From: Nemertoderma westbladi
Taxonomy: Eukaryota > Xenacoelomorpha > Nemertodermatida > Nemertodermatidae
Direction of reading: 5' to 3'
Length of the DNA: 64,000 nucleotides
Assembly (NCBI GenBank): GCA_032718475.1
Contig: JAUCBJ010003135.1
Coordinates: 1-64,000, forward strand
Part shown: positions 30,724-44,000 of the stretch, in pieces
Position numbering within the stretch: position 1 is the first letter of the stretch
Layout of the letters: each line of letters begins with the position of its first letter
The notes under the pieces: generated by a model
What the model was told of the DNA's origin: nothing
Database searches by the model: none
What the model saw: only the letters and a program-made list of their open reading frames with translations
Made by a program: the position numbers and the translations under genes

Positions 30724-31434
30724 ATATTTTGTTGTAGTAGCTAGTTTTTGTCATTGTTTGGCAATACAATTTTATTCAACAAATATTTTTTGTTTTAGAA
30801 CATTTTTTAATCTTTTTTAATTTTATTAAAAATTTGAATAACTTTTTACAGTTCAGTATACAGTCGCATTTTCTATAAATTTTTTATGAAATATTTTTGC
30901 ATATTATGACTAATTTAGAACTAAATCAATATCGTTGACTTCCTCACAACATTTTTCAAAAAAATATTGTATTCTAGAACACAATATTAGCTAATTTCAG
31001 AACATTAGCTGCCGCTAATCAAATATCAAGGTATATTTTTTATTTTTTATATTTTAATTTTTTTATTTTTGGTAACAGTTCCAAAATGTGGTAGCACTAC
31101 ATTTTTAAAACATAAATCATTGTTACCATGGAAACATTGTAGAGTTCTAGAACAAAATATAATTATTATAGACTATTCTAGATATAAATAAAATAAAAAA
31201 TATAATGTTCTAGAACATATTGTTAATCAATTTTCAAATTGTATAGTTTATAGGAAAGTACCGGTACCGGTATACATTTGAAAAAAATTGCATTTAAAAA
31301 AATAATAACTAACTTTGTAAAATCGGTATCACTTCAGTACATGTACACCAAATCTGGATTTTTTAATGTATATTTTTTGTGTTTTTTGGTTTTAATTAGT
31401 GTTCTAGAACATAGTTGGACCTTCACACAATATT
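30724..31434. other. AT-rich noncoding region with TTCTAGAAC palindromes
   Basis: No ORF beyond chance. Four or more copies of GTTCTAGAAC or near matches (about 30971, 31144, 31206, 31401) lie between poly-A/T stretches, similar in style to 24.1-25.3 kb. Confidence 0.5.
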
Positions 31435-31698
31435 ATGGTAGCTATTTTATATTTTTATGGTAGCTATTTTATATTTTTATGGTAGCTATTTTATATTTTT
31501 ATGGTAGCTATTTTATATTTTTATGGTAGCTATTTTATATTTTTATGGTAGCTATTTTATATATTTATGGTAGCTATTTTATATTTTTATGGTAGCTATT
31601 TTATATTTTTATGGTAGCTATTTTATATTTTTATGGTAGCTATTTTATATTTTTATGGTAGCTATTTTATATTTTTATGGTAGCTATTTTATATTTTT
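31435..31698 (+). repeat. 22-bp tandem repeat, 12 copies
   Basis: Unit ATGGTAGCTATTTTATATTTTT repeated 12 times over 264 bp, with one substitution (ATATATTT). Almost perfect, so recently expanded. Confidence 0.95.
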
Positions 31699-32581
31699 GC
31701 TGAGAATTTTAGAAAAATATTGCAAATAATAATTGTAAAATCAAATATTGGGTATTTTTATTTTTTTATTTTTATTTTTTATATGAATGTTTATTATTTA
31801 TGTGTATTTTTTTCGTTATTTCTAATTCACAAGGCAATAATTGTTCAAGAACTAATTTTAGCTAACTTTTGTTTTTTAAAATGGCTGTTTCTAGAGACTA
31901 CATACGTAGTTATCCTACCAAACTGAACATAGGAGATTTGTGTGAAATTAAAGAGTGAAGAATCCGCAATCAAATTTGCACACGAAAGTAGTCTGCTACC
32001 ATCCAGTGGTACAAAACGTGACTGTGAGGTTAACAGATGCAAAGATAATAGTTCTAACGTACGGTATGCATTATTGCGTATTATCTAACGTTATCTAACA
32101 TTATCTAACACTATGATAAAGAAAAATAATGATAATAGAACAGTGATAATGATAATAGAACAGTTAAAAACACACATTTAATAAATAAAGATTTGGTGTA
32201 CGTAGTCATGTACGGAAATGATACCAGGGTCCCAAAATGGCAGGGGTGTCGACAGGATGAAGTAGGGTCCCTTTTGCTTTACTAGTGCCCGTATTTTTTC
32301 TGCGCTTTGATCTTTTTGTAAAAGTAATAGTTATTTTTGAACAGTTAAGCATCCCTAGAATTACATCAGATTGTGGTGTTACATGGTAAACGTGGTTGGT
32401 TGATTACCTTGTGTGATAATTATTCTGATATTTTTAACTGCAATTTTATTACTATATTCCAGAATATCTTTGTATTTAATTTGATGTACAATATCCATGG
32501 TAGCTTTACTTATAAGGGGTAGTTGTGTTAAATTGTGAAAAAAAGACAATAATAACTGTGATTTCTATTGCATTTCATTAT
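31699..32581. other. Noncoding region, nothing recognised
   Basis: AT-rich. Small local repeats only: TTATCTAACA three times at about 32085-32110, and GATAATGATAATAGAACAG twice at about 32130-32164. No gene or element boundary was identified. Confidence 0.4.
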
Positions 32582-33498
32582 TTAAGGGGGGGGGGGGGGG
32601 GGGGGGGAGGGGTGGGGTATACCCCACCATGAACCTTTTTTTAAAATGGCTGTCAATTAGTGTTAAATGATAATATTGCTATTTTGTCATGGTCAACCAC
32701 TGTATGGAAGGCCAAATAGTCTTTATAGTAAAATTTGAAAATTTATAGCCTCCCCCTAGCGGCTCGCGGCGGAATTAAAGATTTCACTAAAATTGCTACT
32801 AGTCCCTCAATTTTGGTCCAAATTTCTTGAAACCAACGTTTTTGGACTCAACCTGATCGACTCTACAAAAGTTATCTTGTAGAATTTTTAATTAGCCACT
32901 TTTATTTTAATTAATTAATTTAATGAATTAATTATCATATTTTTAATTAAAATTGGCTAATTAGAAAAAATTGTAATATTTATCAAAATTCCATAAGATA
33001 ACTTTTAAAGAGCTTCCAAAGCTCGTTCGAATGAGCCATAAACGAAGAAAATTAGTTAAAAAATGACGGAGGAGTAGTAATTTGAAAATGAAAAATGTCA
33101 TTCCGAGAAAATGCCCTTCAAAGTTTAAACCGTCCCGCCAAAATTGGCTGTCTGCTTTCTGGTTGGTTAATTATTTCTGGCACGAAGGATGCACACCAAC
33201 GAGCTAAAATGTTCATTACGGGGGTTTTCGCGGTCGCTGATTTCATTTCCGATGTCAGTTTTAATTTTTGGTGGAATCTAGTCTATCTGTCTGTCTGTCG
33301 GTCTTCTGTCTTTCTTACAATTTGACGGACAGACCGTCATACGGAAAAACAGTGATAACTCGAGAACTGAAGGAGGTCTCACTAAGCGGTTTTCAGATTT
33401 GTATTCCTCATTAGATTCTGCTCTAGATGAAATAAAGAAACAACAATTTGAAAATTTTACCTGAGGGGGGGTATACCCCCCCCCCCCCCCCCCCTTAA
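32582..33498. mobile_element. TTAA-flanked MITE-like element with poly-G termini
   Basis: Inverted ends: TTAA then about 22 G and GTATACCCC (32582-32635), mirrored by GGGGGGGTATACC, about 19 C and TTAA (33466-33498). TTAA is the target site of piggyBac-type transposases, whose ends often start with a short G/C run, so this may be a non-autonomous relative; that is inference. The interior has no convincing ORF. It contains a short TCTGTCTGTCTG stretch near 33286-33305 and an inverted TTTAATTAA-rich segment near 32890-32950. Confidence 0.5.
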
Positions 33499-33699
33499 TT
33501 AGCAAGGTAAACCCATAAATCATAAAATTGCCGCAAAAAGTTCTTCATATAGAGAGAGATCCAACACCCTTCCAAATTTTTTTATATCTGCTAATATTTA
33601 TAAATAATATATTTTTAGGTCCGCGTAGCGAGACCTCTAGTATAACACCTACAACAACAATTGTTGTTGTTGTGGTTAATTTCCAGTTAGCTTTTAGTT
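33499..33699. other. Noncoding spacer with CAA/TTG repeat
   Basis: Contains a small palindromic ACAACAACAATTGTTGTTGT around 33650-33672. No gene seen. Confidence 0.35.
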
Positions 33700-33800
33700 T
33701 TACACGGCTTCATACAGCGCAGTGACGAAGTTGATAGAGCGTTGAACCTTGAATTTCTAGGTACCGAGTTCAAACTCAAGTTCGATATCAAGGACAACTG
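33700..33800 (+). repeat. tRNA-derived SINE or decayed tRNA-like sequence (candidate)
   Basis: TGACGAAGTTGA (33723-33734) fits a pol III A box with one mismatch, and GAGTTCAAACTC (33766-33777) fits a B box. The spacing is 43 bp, as in tRNA genes. An ACCT/AGGT stem lies where the anticodon arm would be. No complete acceptor stem was found, so a SINE head is more likely than a functional tRNA. Confidence 0.35.
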
Positions 33801-33889
33801 CTATCTCTGGAATATATAAGGATATCCAATATTATATTCTCATTTTAACCCTAATTATTTTTTTTAATTCTTAAATTGTCACTTATTCA

Positions 33890-34095
33890 CTCGAATATAC
33901 ACCAAAATCGAGAGAAAAAGTTTTTTTTCCTAGGGAAAAAAAGTAATCAATAGGAATGCATTGATTTTACTTTTTCCCGACGAAAAAAGTAAAGTAAAAT
34001 ATTTTTGGTGGAATTTCTTAAATTTTATTACATGTGGTGAAAGAGCATCGGCGTAGAAAAGGTTTGAAAGTAATTTGAGCAAAATAAATTCACAC
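33890..34095 (+). repeat. Dispersed direct repeat, copy 1
   Basis: Shares an ordered set of segments with 34735-34920: CAAAATCG(A/G)G, CTAGGGAAAAAA, TGCATTGATT, AAAATATTTTTGGTGGAATT, GTAGAAAAGGTTTG and GTAATTTGAGCAAAAT. Divergence is moderate, with small indels. Probably an old noncoding interspersed repeat. Confidence 0.6.
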
Positions 34096-34734
34096 TCTCA
34101 AAATTTATTGCAACTTTAGTGTCTGCGCGGCGTACACCAAAACGGAACTCAATATCCAATATTGGTTTATGTAGTTAAGCGGCTCTCTAGTTACGTAATA
34201 AATATTCTAGAACACTAAATTATTTTAACATTGAGTAAGGCAGCATCAGGAGTTGAAGAGTACAATAATTTGAATCGCAGTAACTATGGAAGCAATATAG
34301 TAAAATACTGCAGTTCAATTTATTTTGTAACACTACTGTACTGCAGTATATCGCTATGCTTTAATTGCAGAATTTAGAAACAAAAAAGTACCAATTTAAG
34401 AATAAAATTACGTATTACATGGGAAAAAAAATAGAACATTTTTTTTCAATATTCTCTTGACCCTTTATTAACCTCGCTGTCGCTCGGTAAATAAAATGCC
34501 TCGAGAATAATGAAAAAAAGTTATACTATTTTTCCCATTTATATATACTAATAATTGCTAAGAAAATGCTCTAAAAGAAAAATTGAAATTTTTCGGTTCT
34601 ATCGTTTTCCTCTACAGCCATACAGTTTTAATATTGATTTGGCTGTGTTGGTGTGTTGACGGAGCCCCTAAAGGGCCATGCAAAAATTATATGTTTTTCT
34701 TAAATTGTTACTTTTACGTTCGATAATCTCATTA
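34096..34734. other. Noncoding region between direct repeats
   Basis: AT-rich. It contains a part (about 34430-34545, GAAAAAAAGTTATACTATTT) that resembles 34930-35000 next to the second repeat, so the repeat unit probably extends beyond the two aligned cores. No gene seen. Confidence 0.4.
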
Positions 34735-34920
34735 TACCTCAAAATCGGGTGAAAATTAGAACTTTTTTTCACTAGGGAAAAAAGAGAAAAAATTGCATTG
34801 ATTATACTTTTTTCCCGGTGAAAAATTAAATTAAAATATTTTTGGTGGAATTTCTGATATTACATGTTTTGAAAGAGAATCGAAGTAGAAAAGGTTTGCA
34901 CGTAATTTGAGCAAAATCCA
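34735..34920 (+). repeat. Dispersed direct repeat, copy 2
   Basis: Second copy of the element at 33890-34095, with the same segment order, ending about 110 bp before the 51-bp array. Confidence 0.6.
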
Positions 34921-35032
34921 TCATCCTCGTTAAAATGCCACGAGAATTTAGTGAAAAAAAGTTAATACTTATTTCCCATGTAATAAATAAGTATTTCCTA
35001 TATTGTGCGCAATATTGTGTGCACAACTATCA

Positions 35033-38000
35033 GAGGTATCATGGGAGGAACAGATACCTGGATAGGAGGTATCATTCCTTTGATATAGGTCGGGTTGAGA
35101 ACAGATACATGGATATGAGGTATCATTCCTTTGATATAGGTCGGGATGTGAACAGATACGTGTTTACGAGGTATCATTCCTTTGATATAGGTCGGGATGT
35201 GAACATATACGTGGTTAGGAGGTATCATTCCTTTGATATAGGTCGGGATGTGAACAGATACGTGGATAGGAGGTATCATTCCTTTGATATAGGTCGGGAT
35301 GTGAACAGATACGTGGATAGGAGGTATCATTCCTTTGATATAGGTCGGGATGTGAACAGATACGTGGATAGGAGGTATCATTCCTTTGATATAGGTCGGG
35401 ATGTGAACAGATACGTGGTTAGGAGGTATCATTCCTTTGATATAGGTCGGGATGTGAACAGATACGTGGATAGGAGGTATCATTCCTTTGATATAGGTCG
35501 GGATGTGAACAGATACGTGGTTAGGAGGTATCATTCCTTTGATATAGGTCGGGATGTGAACAGATACATGGATAGGAGGTATCATTCCTTTGATATAGGT
35601 CGGGATGTGAACAGATACGTGGTTAGGAGGTATCATTCCTTTGATATAGGTCGGGATGTGAACAGATACATGGATAGGAGGTATCATTCCTTTGATATAG
35701 GTCGGGATGTGAACAGAGACGTGGTTAGGAGGTATCATTCCTTTGATATTAGGTCGGGATGTGAACAGATACGTGGATAGGAGGTATCATTCCTTTGATA
35801 TAGGTCGGGATGTGAACAGATACGTGGATAGGAGGTATCATTCCTTTGATATAGGTCGGGATGTGAACATATACATGGATAGGAGGTATCATTCCTTTGA
35901 TATAAGTCGGGATGTGAACAGATACGTGGTTAGGAGGTATCATTCCTTTGATATAGGTCGGGATGTGAACAGATACGTGGATAGGAGGTATCATTCCTTT
36001 GATATATGTCGGGATGTGAACAGATACATGGATAGGAGGTATCATTCCTTTGATATAGGTCGGGGTGTGAACAGATACGTGGTTACGAGGTATCATTCCT
36101 TTGATATAGGTCGGGATGTGAACAGATACGTGGATAGGAGGTATCACTCCTTTGATATAGGTCGGGATGTGAACAGATACATGGATAGGAGGTATCATTC
36201 CTTTGATATAGGTCGGGGTGTGAACAGATACGTGGTTACGAGGTATCATTCCTTTGATATAGGTCGGGATGTGAACAGATACGTGGATAGGAGGTATCAT
36301 TCCTTTGATATTGGTCGGGATGTGAACAGATACGTGGATAGGAGGTATCATTCCTTTGATATAGGTCGGGATGTGAACAGATACGTGGATAGGAGGTATC
36401 ATTCCTTTGATATAGGTCGGGGTGTGAACAGATACGTGGATAGGAGGTATCATTCCTTTGATATAGGTCGGGATGTGAACAGATACGTGGATAGGATGTA
36501 TCATTCCTTTGATATAGATCGGGATGTGAACAGATACGTGGATAGGAGGTATCATTCCTTTGATATAGGTCGGGGTGTGAACAGATACGTGGATAGGAGG
36601 TATCATTCCTTTGATATAGGTCGGGATGTGAACAGATACGTGGATAGGATGTATCATTCCTTTGATATAGATCGGGATGTGAACAGATACGTGGATAGGA
36701 GGTATCATTCCTTTGATATAGGTCGGGGTGTGAACAGATACGTGGATAGGAGGTATCATTCCTTTGATATAGGTCGGGTTGTGAACAGATACGTGGATAG
36801 GAGGTATCATTCCTTTGATATATGTCGGGATGTGAACAGATACATGGATAGGAGGTATCATTCCTTTGATATAGGTCGGGGTGTGAACAGATACGTGGTT
36901 ACGAGGTATCATTCCTTTGATATAGGTCGGGCTGTGAACAGATACGTGGTTACGAGGTATCATTCCTTTGATATAGGTCGGGATGTGAACAGATACGTGG
37001 ATAGGAGGTATCATTCCTTTGATATAGGTCGGGATGTGAACAGATACGTGGATAGGAGGTATCATTCCTTTGATATAGATCGGGATGTGAACAGATACGT
37101 GGTTACGAGGTATCATTCCTTTGATATAGGTCGGGATGTGAACAGATACGTGGTTACGAGGTATCATTCCTTTGATATAGGTCGGGGTGTGAACAGATAC
37201 GTGGATAGGAGGTATCATTCCTTTGATATATGTCGGGATGTGAACAGATACATGGATAGGAGGTATCATTCCTTTGATATAGGTCGGGGTGTGAACAGAT
37301 ACGTGGTTACGAGGTATCATTCCTTTGATATAGGTCGGGCTGTGAACAGATACGTGGTTACGAGGTATCATTCCTTTGATATAGGTCGGGATGTGAACAG
37401 ATACGTGGATAGGAGGTATCATTCCTTTGATATAGGTCGGGGTGTGAACAGATACGTGGATAGGAGGTATCATTCCTTTGATATATGTCGGGATGTGAAC
37501 AGATACATGGATAGGAGGTATCATTCCTTTGATATAGGTCGGGGTGTGAACAGATACGTGGTTACGAGGTATCATTCCTTTGATATAGGTCGGGCTGTGA
37601 ACAGATACGTGGTTACGAGGTATCATTCCTTTGATATAGGTCGGGATGTGAACAGATACGTGGATAGGAGGTATCATTCCTTTGATATAGGTCGGGATGT
37701 GAACAGATACGTGGTTACGAGGTATCATTCCTTTGATATAGGTCGGGATGTGAACAGATACGTGGATAGGATGTATCATTCCTTTGATATAGGTCGGGGT
37801 GTGAACAGATACGTGGTTACGAGGTATCATTCCTTTGATATAGGTCGGGATGTGAACAGATACGTGGATAGGAGGTATCATTCCTTTGATATAGGTCGGG
37901 GTGTGAACAGATACGTGGTTACGAGGTATCATTCCTTTGATATAGGTCGGGATGTGAACAGATACGTGGTTACGAGGTATCATTCCTTTGATATAGGTCG

Positions 38001-41000
38001 GGATGTGAACAGATACGTGGATAGGATGTATCATTCCTTTGATATAGATCGGGATGTGAACAGATACGTGGATAGGAGGTATCATTCCTTTGATATAGGT
38101 CGGGGTGTGAACAGATACGTGGATAGGAGGTATCATTCCTTTGATATATGTCGGGATGTGAACAGATACGTGGATAGGAGGTATCACTCCTTTGATATAG
38201 GTCGGGATGTGAACAGATACATGGATAGGAGGTATCATTCCTTTGATATAGGTCGGGATGTGAACAGATACGTGGTTAGGAGGTATCATTCCTTTGATAT
38301 AGGTCGGGATGTGAACAGATACATGGATAGGAGGTATCATTCCTTTGATATAGGTCGGGATGTGAACAGAGACGTGGTTAGGAGGTATCATTCCTTTGAT
38401 ATTAGGTCGGGATGTGAACAGATACGTGGATAGGAGGTATCATTCCTTTGATATAGGTCGGGATGTGAACAGATACGTGGATAGGAGGTATCATTCCTTT
38501 GATATAGGTCGGGATGTGAACATATACATGGATAGGAGGTATCATTCCTTTGATATAAGTCGGGATGTGAACAGATACGTGGTTAGGATGTATCATTCCT
38601 TTGATATAGGTCGGGATGTGAACAGATACGTGGATAGGAGGTATCATTCCTTTGATATATGTCGGGATGTGAACAGATACATGGATAGGAGGTATCATTC
38701 CTTTGATATAGGTCGGGGTGTGAACAGATACGTGGTTACGAGGTATCATTCCTTTGATATAGGTCGGGATGTGAACAGATACGTGGATAGGAGGTATCAC
38801 TCCTTTGATATAGGTCGGGATGTGAACAGATACATGGATAGGAGGTATCATTCCTTTGATATAGGTCGGGGTGTGAACAGATACGTGGTTACGAGGTATC
38901 ATTCCTTTGATATAGGTCGGGATGTGAACAGATACGTGGATAGGAGGTATCATTCCTTTGATATAGGTCGGGATGTGAACAGATACGTGGATAGGAGGTA
39001 TCATTCCTTTGATATAGGTCGGGATGTGAACAGATACGTGGATAGGAGGTATCATTCCTTTGATATAGGTCGGGGTGTGAACAGATACGTGGATAGGAGG
39101 TATCATTCCTTTGATATAGGTCGGGATGTGAACAGATACGTGGATAGGATGTATCATTCCTTTGATATAGATCGGGATGTGAACAGATACGTGGATAGGA
39201 GGTATCATTCCTTTGATATAGGTCGGGGTGTGAACAGATACGTGGATAGGAGGTATCATTCCTTTGATATATGTCGGGATGTGAACAGATACATGGATAG
39301 GAGGTATCATTCCTTTGATATAGGTCGGGGTGTGAACAGATACGTGGTTACGAGGTATCATTCCTTTGATATAGGTCGGGGTGTGAACAGATACGTGGTT
39401 ACGAGGTATCATTCCTTTGATATAGGTCGGGATGTGAACAGATACGTGGATAGGAGGTATCATTCCTTTGATATAGGTCGGGATGTGAACAGATACGTGG
39501 ATAGGAGGTATCATTCCTTTGATATAGATCGGGATGTGAACAGATACGTGGTTACGAGGTATCATTCCTTTGATATAGGTCGGGATGTGAACAGATACGT
39601 GGTTACGAGGTATCATTCCTTTGATATAGGTCGGGATGTGAACAGATACGTGGATAGGATGTATCATTCCTTTGATATAGGTCGGGGTGTGAACAGATAC
39701 GTGGTTACGAGGTATCATTCCTTTGATATAGGTCGGGGTGTGAACAGATACGTGGATAGGAGGTATCATTCCTTTGATATATGTCGGGATGTGAACAGAT
39801 ACGTGGATAGGAGGTATCACTCCTTTGATATAGGTCGGGATGTGAACAGATACATGGATAGGAGGTATCATTCCTTTGATATAGGTCGGGGTGTGAACAG
39901 ATACGTGGTTACGAGGTATCATTCCTTTGATATAGGTCGGGATGTGAACAGATACGTGGATAGGAGGTATCATTCCTTTGATATAGGTCGGGATGTGAAC
40001 AGATACGTGGATAGGAGGTATCATTCCTTTGATATATGTCGGGATGTGAACAGATACATGGATAGGAGGTATCATTCCTTTGATATAGGTCGGGGTGTGA
40101 ACAGATACGTGGTTACGAGGTATCATTCCTTTGATATAGGTCGGGATGTGAACAGATACGTGGATAGGAGGTATCATTCCTTTGATATAGGTCGGGATGT
40201 GAACAGATACGTGGATAGGAGGTATCATTCCTTTGATATATGTCGGGATGTGAACAGATACGTGGATAGGAGGTATCACTCCTTTGATATAGGTCGGGAT
40301 GTGAACAGATACATGGATAGGAGGTATCATTCCTTTGATATAGGTCGGGGTGTGAACAGATACGTGGTTACGAGGTATCATTCCTTTGATATAGGTCGGG
40401 ATGTGAACAGATACGTGGATAGGAGGTATCATTCCTTTGATATAGGTCGGGATGTGAACAGATACGTGGATAGGAGGTATCATTCCTTTGATATATGTCG
40501 GGATGTGAACAGATACATGGATAGGAGGTATCATTCCTTTGATATAGGTCGGGGTGTGAACAGATACGTGGTTACGAGGTATCATTCCTTTGATATAGGT
40601 CGGGATGTGAACAGATACGTGGATAGGAGGTATCATTCCTTTGATATAGGTCGGGATGTGAACAGATACGTGGATAGGAGGTATCATTCCTTTGATATAT
40701 GTCGGGATGTGAACAGATACGTGGATAGGAGGTATCACTCCTTTGATATAGGTCGGGATGTGAACAGATACATGGATAGGAGGTATCATTCCTTTGATAT
40801 AGGTCGGGGTGTGAACAGATACGTGGTTACGAGGTATCATTCCTTTGATATAGGTCGGGATGTGAACAGATACGTGGATAGGAGGTATCATTCCTTTGAT
40901 ATAGGTCGGGATGTGAACAGATACTTGGATAGGAGGTATCATTCCTTTGATATAGGTCGGGATGTGAACAGATACGTGGATAGGAGGTATCATTCCTTTG

Positions 41001-44000
41001 ATATATGTCGGGATGTGAACAGATACGTGGTTACGAGGTATCATTCCTTTGATATAGGTCGGGATGTGAACAGATACGTGGATAGGAGGTATCATTCCTT
41101 TGATATAGGTCGGGATGTGAACAGATACGTGGATAGGAGGTATCATTCCTTTGATATATGTCGGGATGTGAACAGATACATGGATAGGAGGTATCATTCC
41201 TTTGATATAGGTCGGGATGTGAACAGATACGTGGATAGGAGGTATCATTCCTTTGATATATGTCGGGATGTGAACAGATACATGGATAGGAGGTATCATT
41301 CCTTTGATATAGGTCGGGGTGTGAACAGATACGTGGTTACGAGGTATCATTCCTTTGATATAGGTCGGGATGTGAACAGATACGTGGATAGGAGGTATCA
41401 TTCCTTTGATATAGGTCGGGATGTGAACAGATACGTGGATAGGAGGTATCATTCCTTTGATATATGTCGGGATGTGAACAGATACATGGATAGGAGGTAT
41501 CATTCCTTTGATATAGGTCGGGATGTGAACAGATACATGGATAGGAGGTATCATTCCTTTGATATAGGTCGGGATGTGAACAGATACATGGATAGGAGGT
41601 ATCATTCCTTTGATATAGGTCGGGATGTGAACAGATACGTGGATAGGAGGTATCATTCCTTTGATATAGGTCGGGATGTGAACAGATACGTGGATAGGAG
41701 GTATCATTCCTTTGATATAGGTCGGGATGTGAACAGATACGTGGATAGGAGGTATCATTCCTTTGATATATGTCGGGATGTGAACAGATACGTGGATAGG
41801 AGGTATCATTCCTTTGATATAGGTCGGGATGTGAACAGATACGTGGATAGGAGGTATCATTCCTTTGATATATGTCGGGATGTGAACAGATACATGGATA
41901 GGAGGTATCATTCCTTTGATATAGGTCGGGGTGTGAACAGATACGTGGTTACGAGGTATCATTCCTTTGATATAGGTCGGGTTGTGAACAGATACGTGGA
42001 TAGGAGGTATCATTCCTTTGATATAGATCGGGATGTGAACAGATACGTGGTTAGGAGGTATCATTCCTTTGATATAGGTCGGGGTGTGAACAGATACGTG
42101 GTTACGAGGTATCATTCCTTTGATATAGGTCGGGATGTGAACAGAGACGTGGTTAGGAGGTATCATTCCTTTGATATTAGGTCGGGATGTGAACAGATAC
42201 GTGGATAGAAGGTATCATTCCTTTGATATAGGTCGGGATGTGAACAGATACGTGGTTAGGAGGTATCATTCCTTTGATATAGGTCGGGATATGAACAGAT
42301 ACATGGATAGGAGGTGTCATTCCTTTGATATAGGTCGAGATGTGAACAGATACGTGGATAGGAGGTATCATTCCTTTGATATAGGTCGGGATGTGAACAG
42401 ATACGTGGATAGGAGGTATCATTCCTTTGATATATGTCGGGATGTGAACAGATACATGGATAGGAGGTATCATTCCTTTGATATAGGTCGGGGTGTGAAC
42501 AGATACGTGGTTACGAGGTATCATTCCTTTGATATAGGTCGGGATGTGAACAGATACATGGATAGGAGGTATCATTCCTTTGATATAGGTCGGGATTTCA
42601 ACAGTTACGTGGTTAGGAGGTATCATTCCTTTGATATAAGTCGGGTTGAGAACAGATACGTGGATAGGAGGTATCATTCCTTTGATATAGGTCGGGATGT
42701 GAACAGATACGTAGTTACGAGGTATCATTCCTTTGATATAGGTCGGGATGTGAACAGATACATGGATAGGAGGTATCATTCTTTTGATATAGGTCGGGGT
42801 GTGAACAGATACGTGGTTAGGAGGTATCATTCCTTTGATATAGGTCAGGATGTGAACAGATACGTGGTTACGAGGTATCATTCCTTTGATATAGGTCGGG
42901 GTGTGAACAGATACATGGATAGGAGGTATCATTCCTTTGATATAGGTCGGGTTGTGAACATATACGTGGTTAGGAGGTATCATTCCTTTGATATAGGTCA
43001 GGATGTGAACAGATACGTGGTTACGAGGTATCATTCCTTTGATATAGGTCGGGGTGTGAACAGATACGTGGTTAGGAGGTATCATTCCTTTGATATAGGT
43101 CGGGGTGTGAACAGATACATGGATAGGAGGTATCATCCCTTTGATATAGGTCGGGTTGTGAACATATACGTGGTTAGGAGGTATCATTCCTTTGATATAG
43201 GTCAGGATGTGAACAGATACGTGGTTACGAGGTATCATTCCTTTGATATAGGTCGGGGTGTGAACAGATACGTGGTTAGGAGGTATCATTCCTTTGATAT
43301 AGGTCAGGATGTGAACAGATACGTGGTTACGAGGTATCATTCCTTTGATATAGGTCGGGGTGTGAACAGATACATGGATAGGAGGTATCATTCCTTTGAT
43401 ATAGGTCGGGGTGTGAACAGATACGTGGTTAGGAGGTATCATTCCTTTGATATAGGTCGGGGTGTGAACAGATACGTGGATAGGAGGTATCATTCCTTTG
43501 ATATAGGTCTGGCAGATGTGAACACATATATGGATAGGAGGTATCATTCCTTTGATATAGGTCGGGATGTGAACAGATACGTGGTTACGAGGTATCATTC
43601 CTTTAATATAGGTCGGGATGTGAACAGATACATGGATAGGAGGTATCATTCCTTTGATATAGGTCGGGATGTGAACAGATACATGGATAGGAGGTATCAT
43701 TCCTTTGATATAGGTCGGGGTGTGAACAGATACGTGGATAGGAGGTATCATTCCTTTGATATAGGTCGGGATGTGAACAGATACATGGATAGGAGGTATC
43801 ATTCCTTTGATATAGGTCGGGTTGTGAACAGATACGTGGTTAGGAGGTATCATTCCTTTGATATAGGTCGGATGTGAACAGATACATGGATAGGAGGTAT
43901 CATTCCTTTGATATAGGTCGGGATGTGAACAGATACGTGGATAGGAGGTATCATTCCTTTGATATAGATCGGGGTGTGAACAGATACCTGGGTAGGAGGT

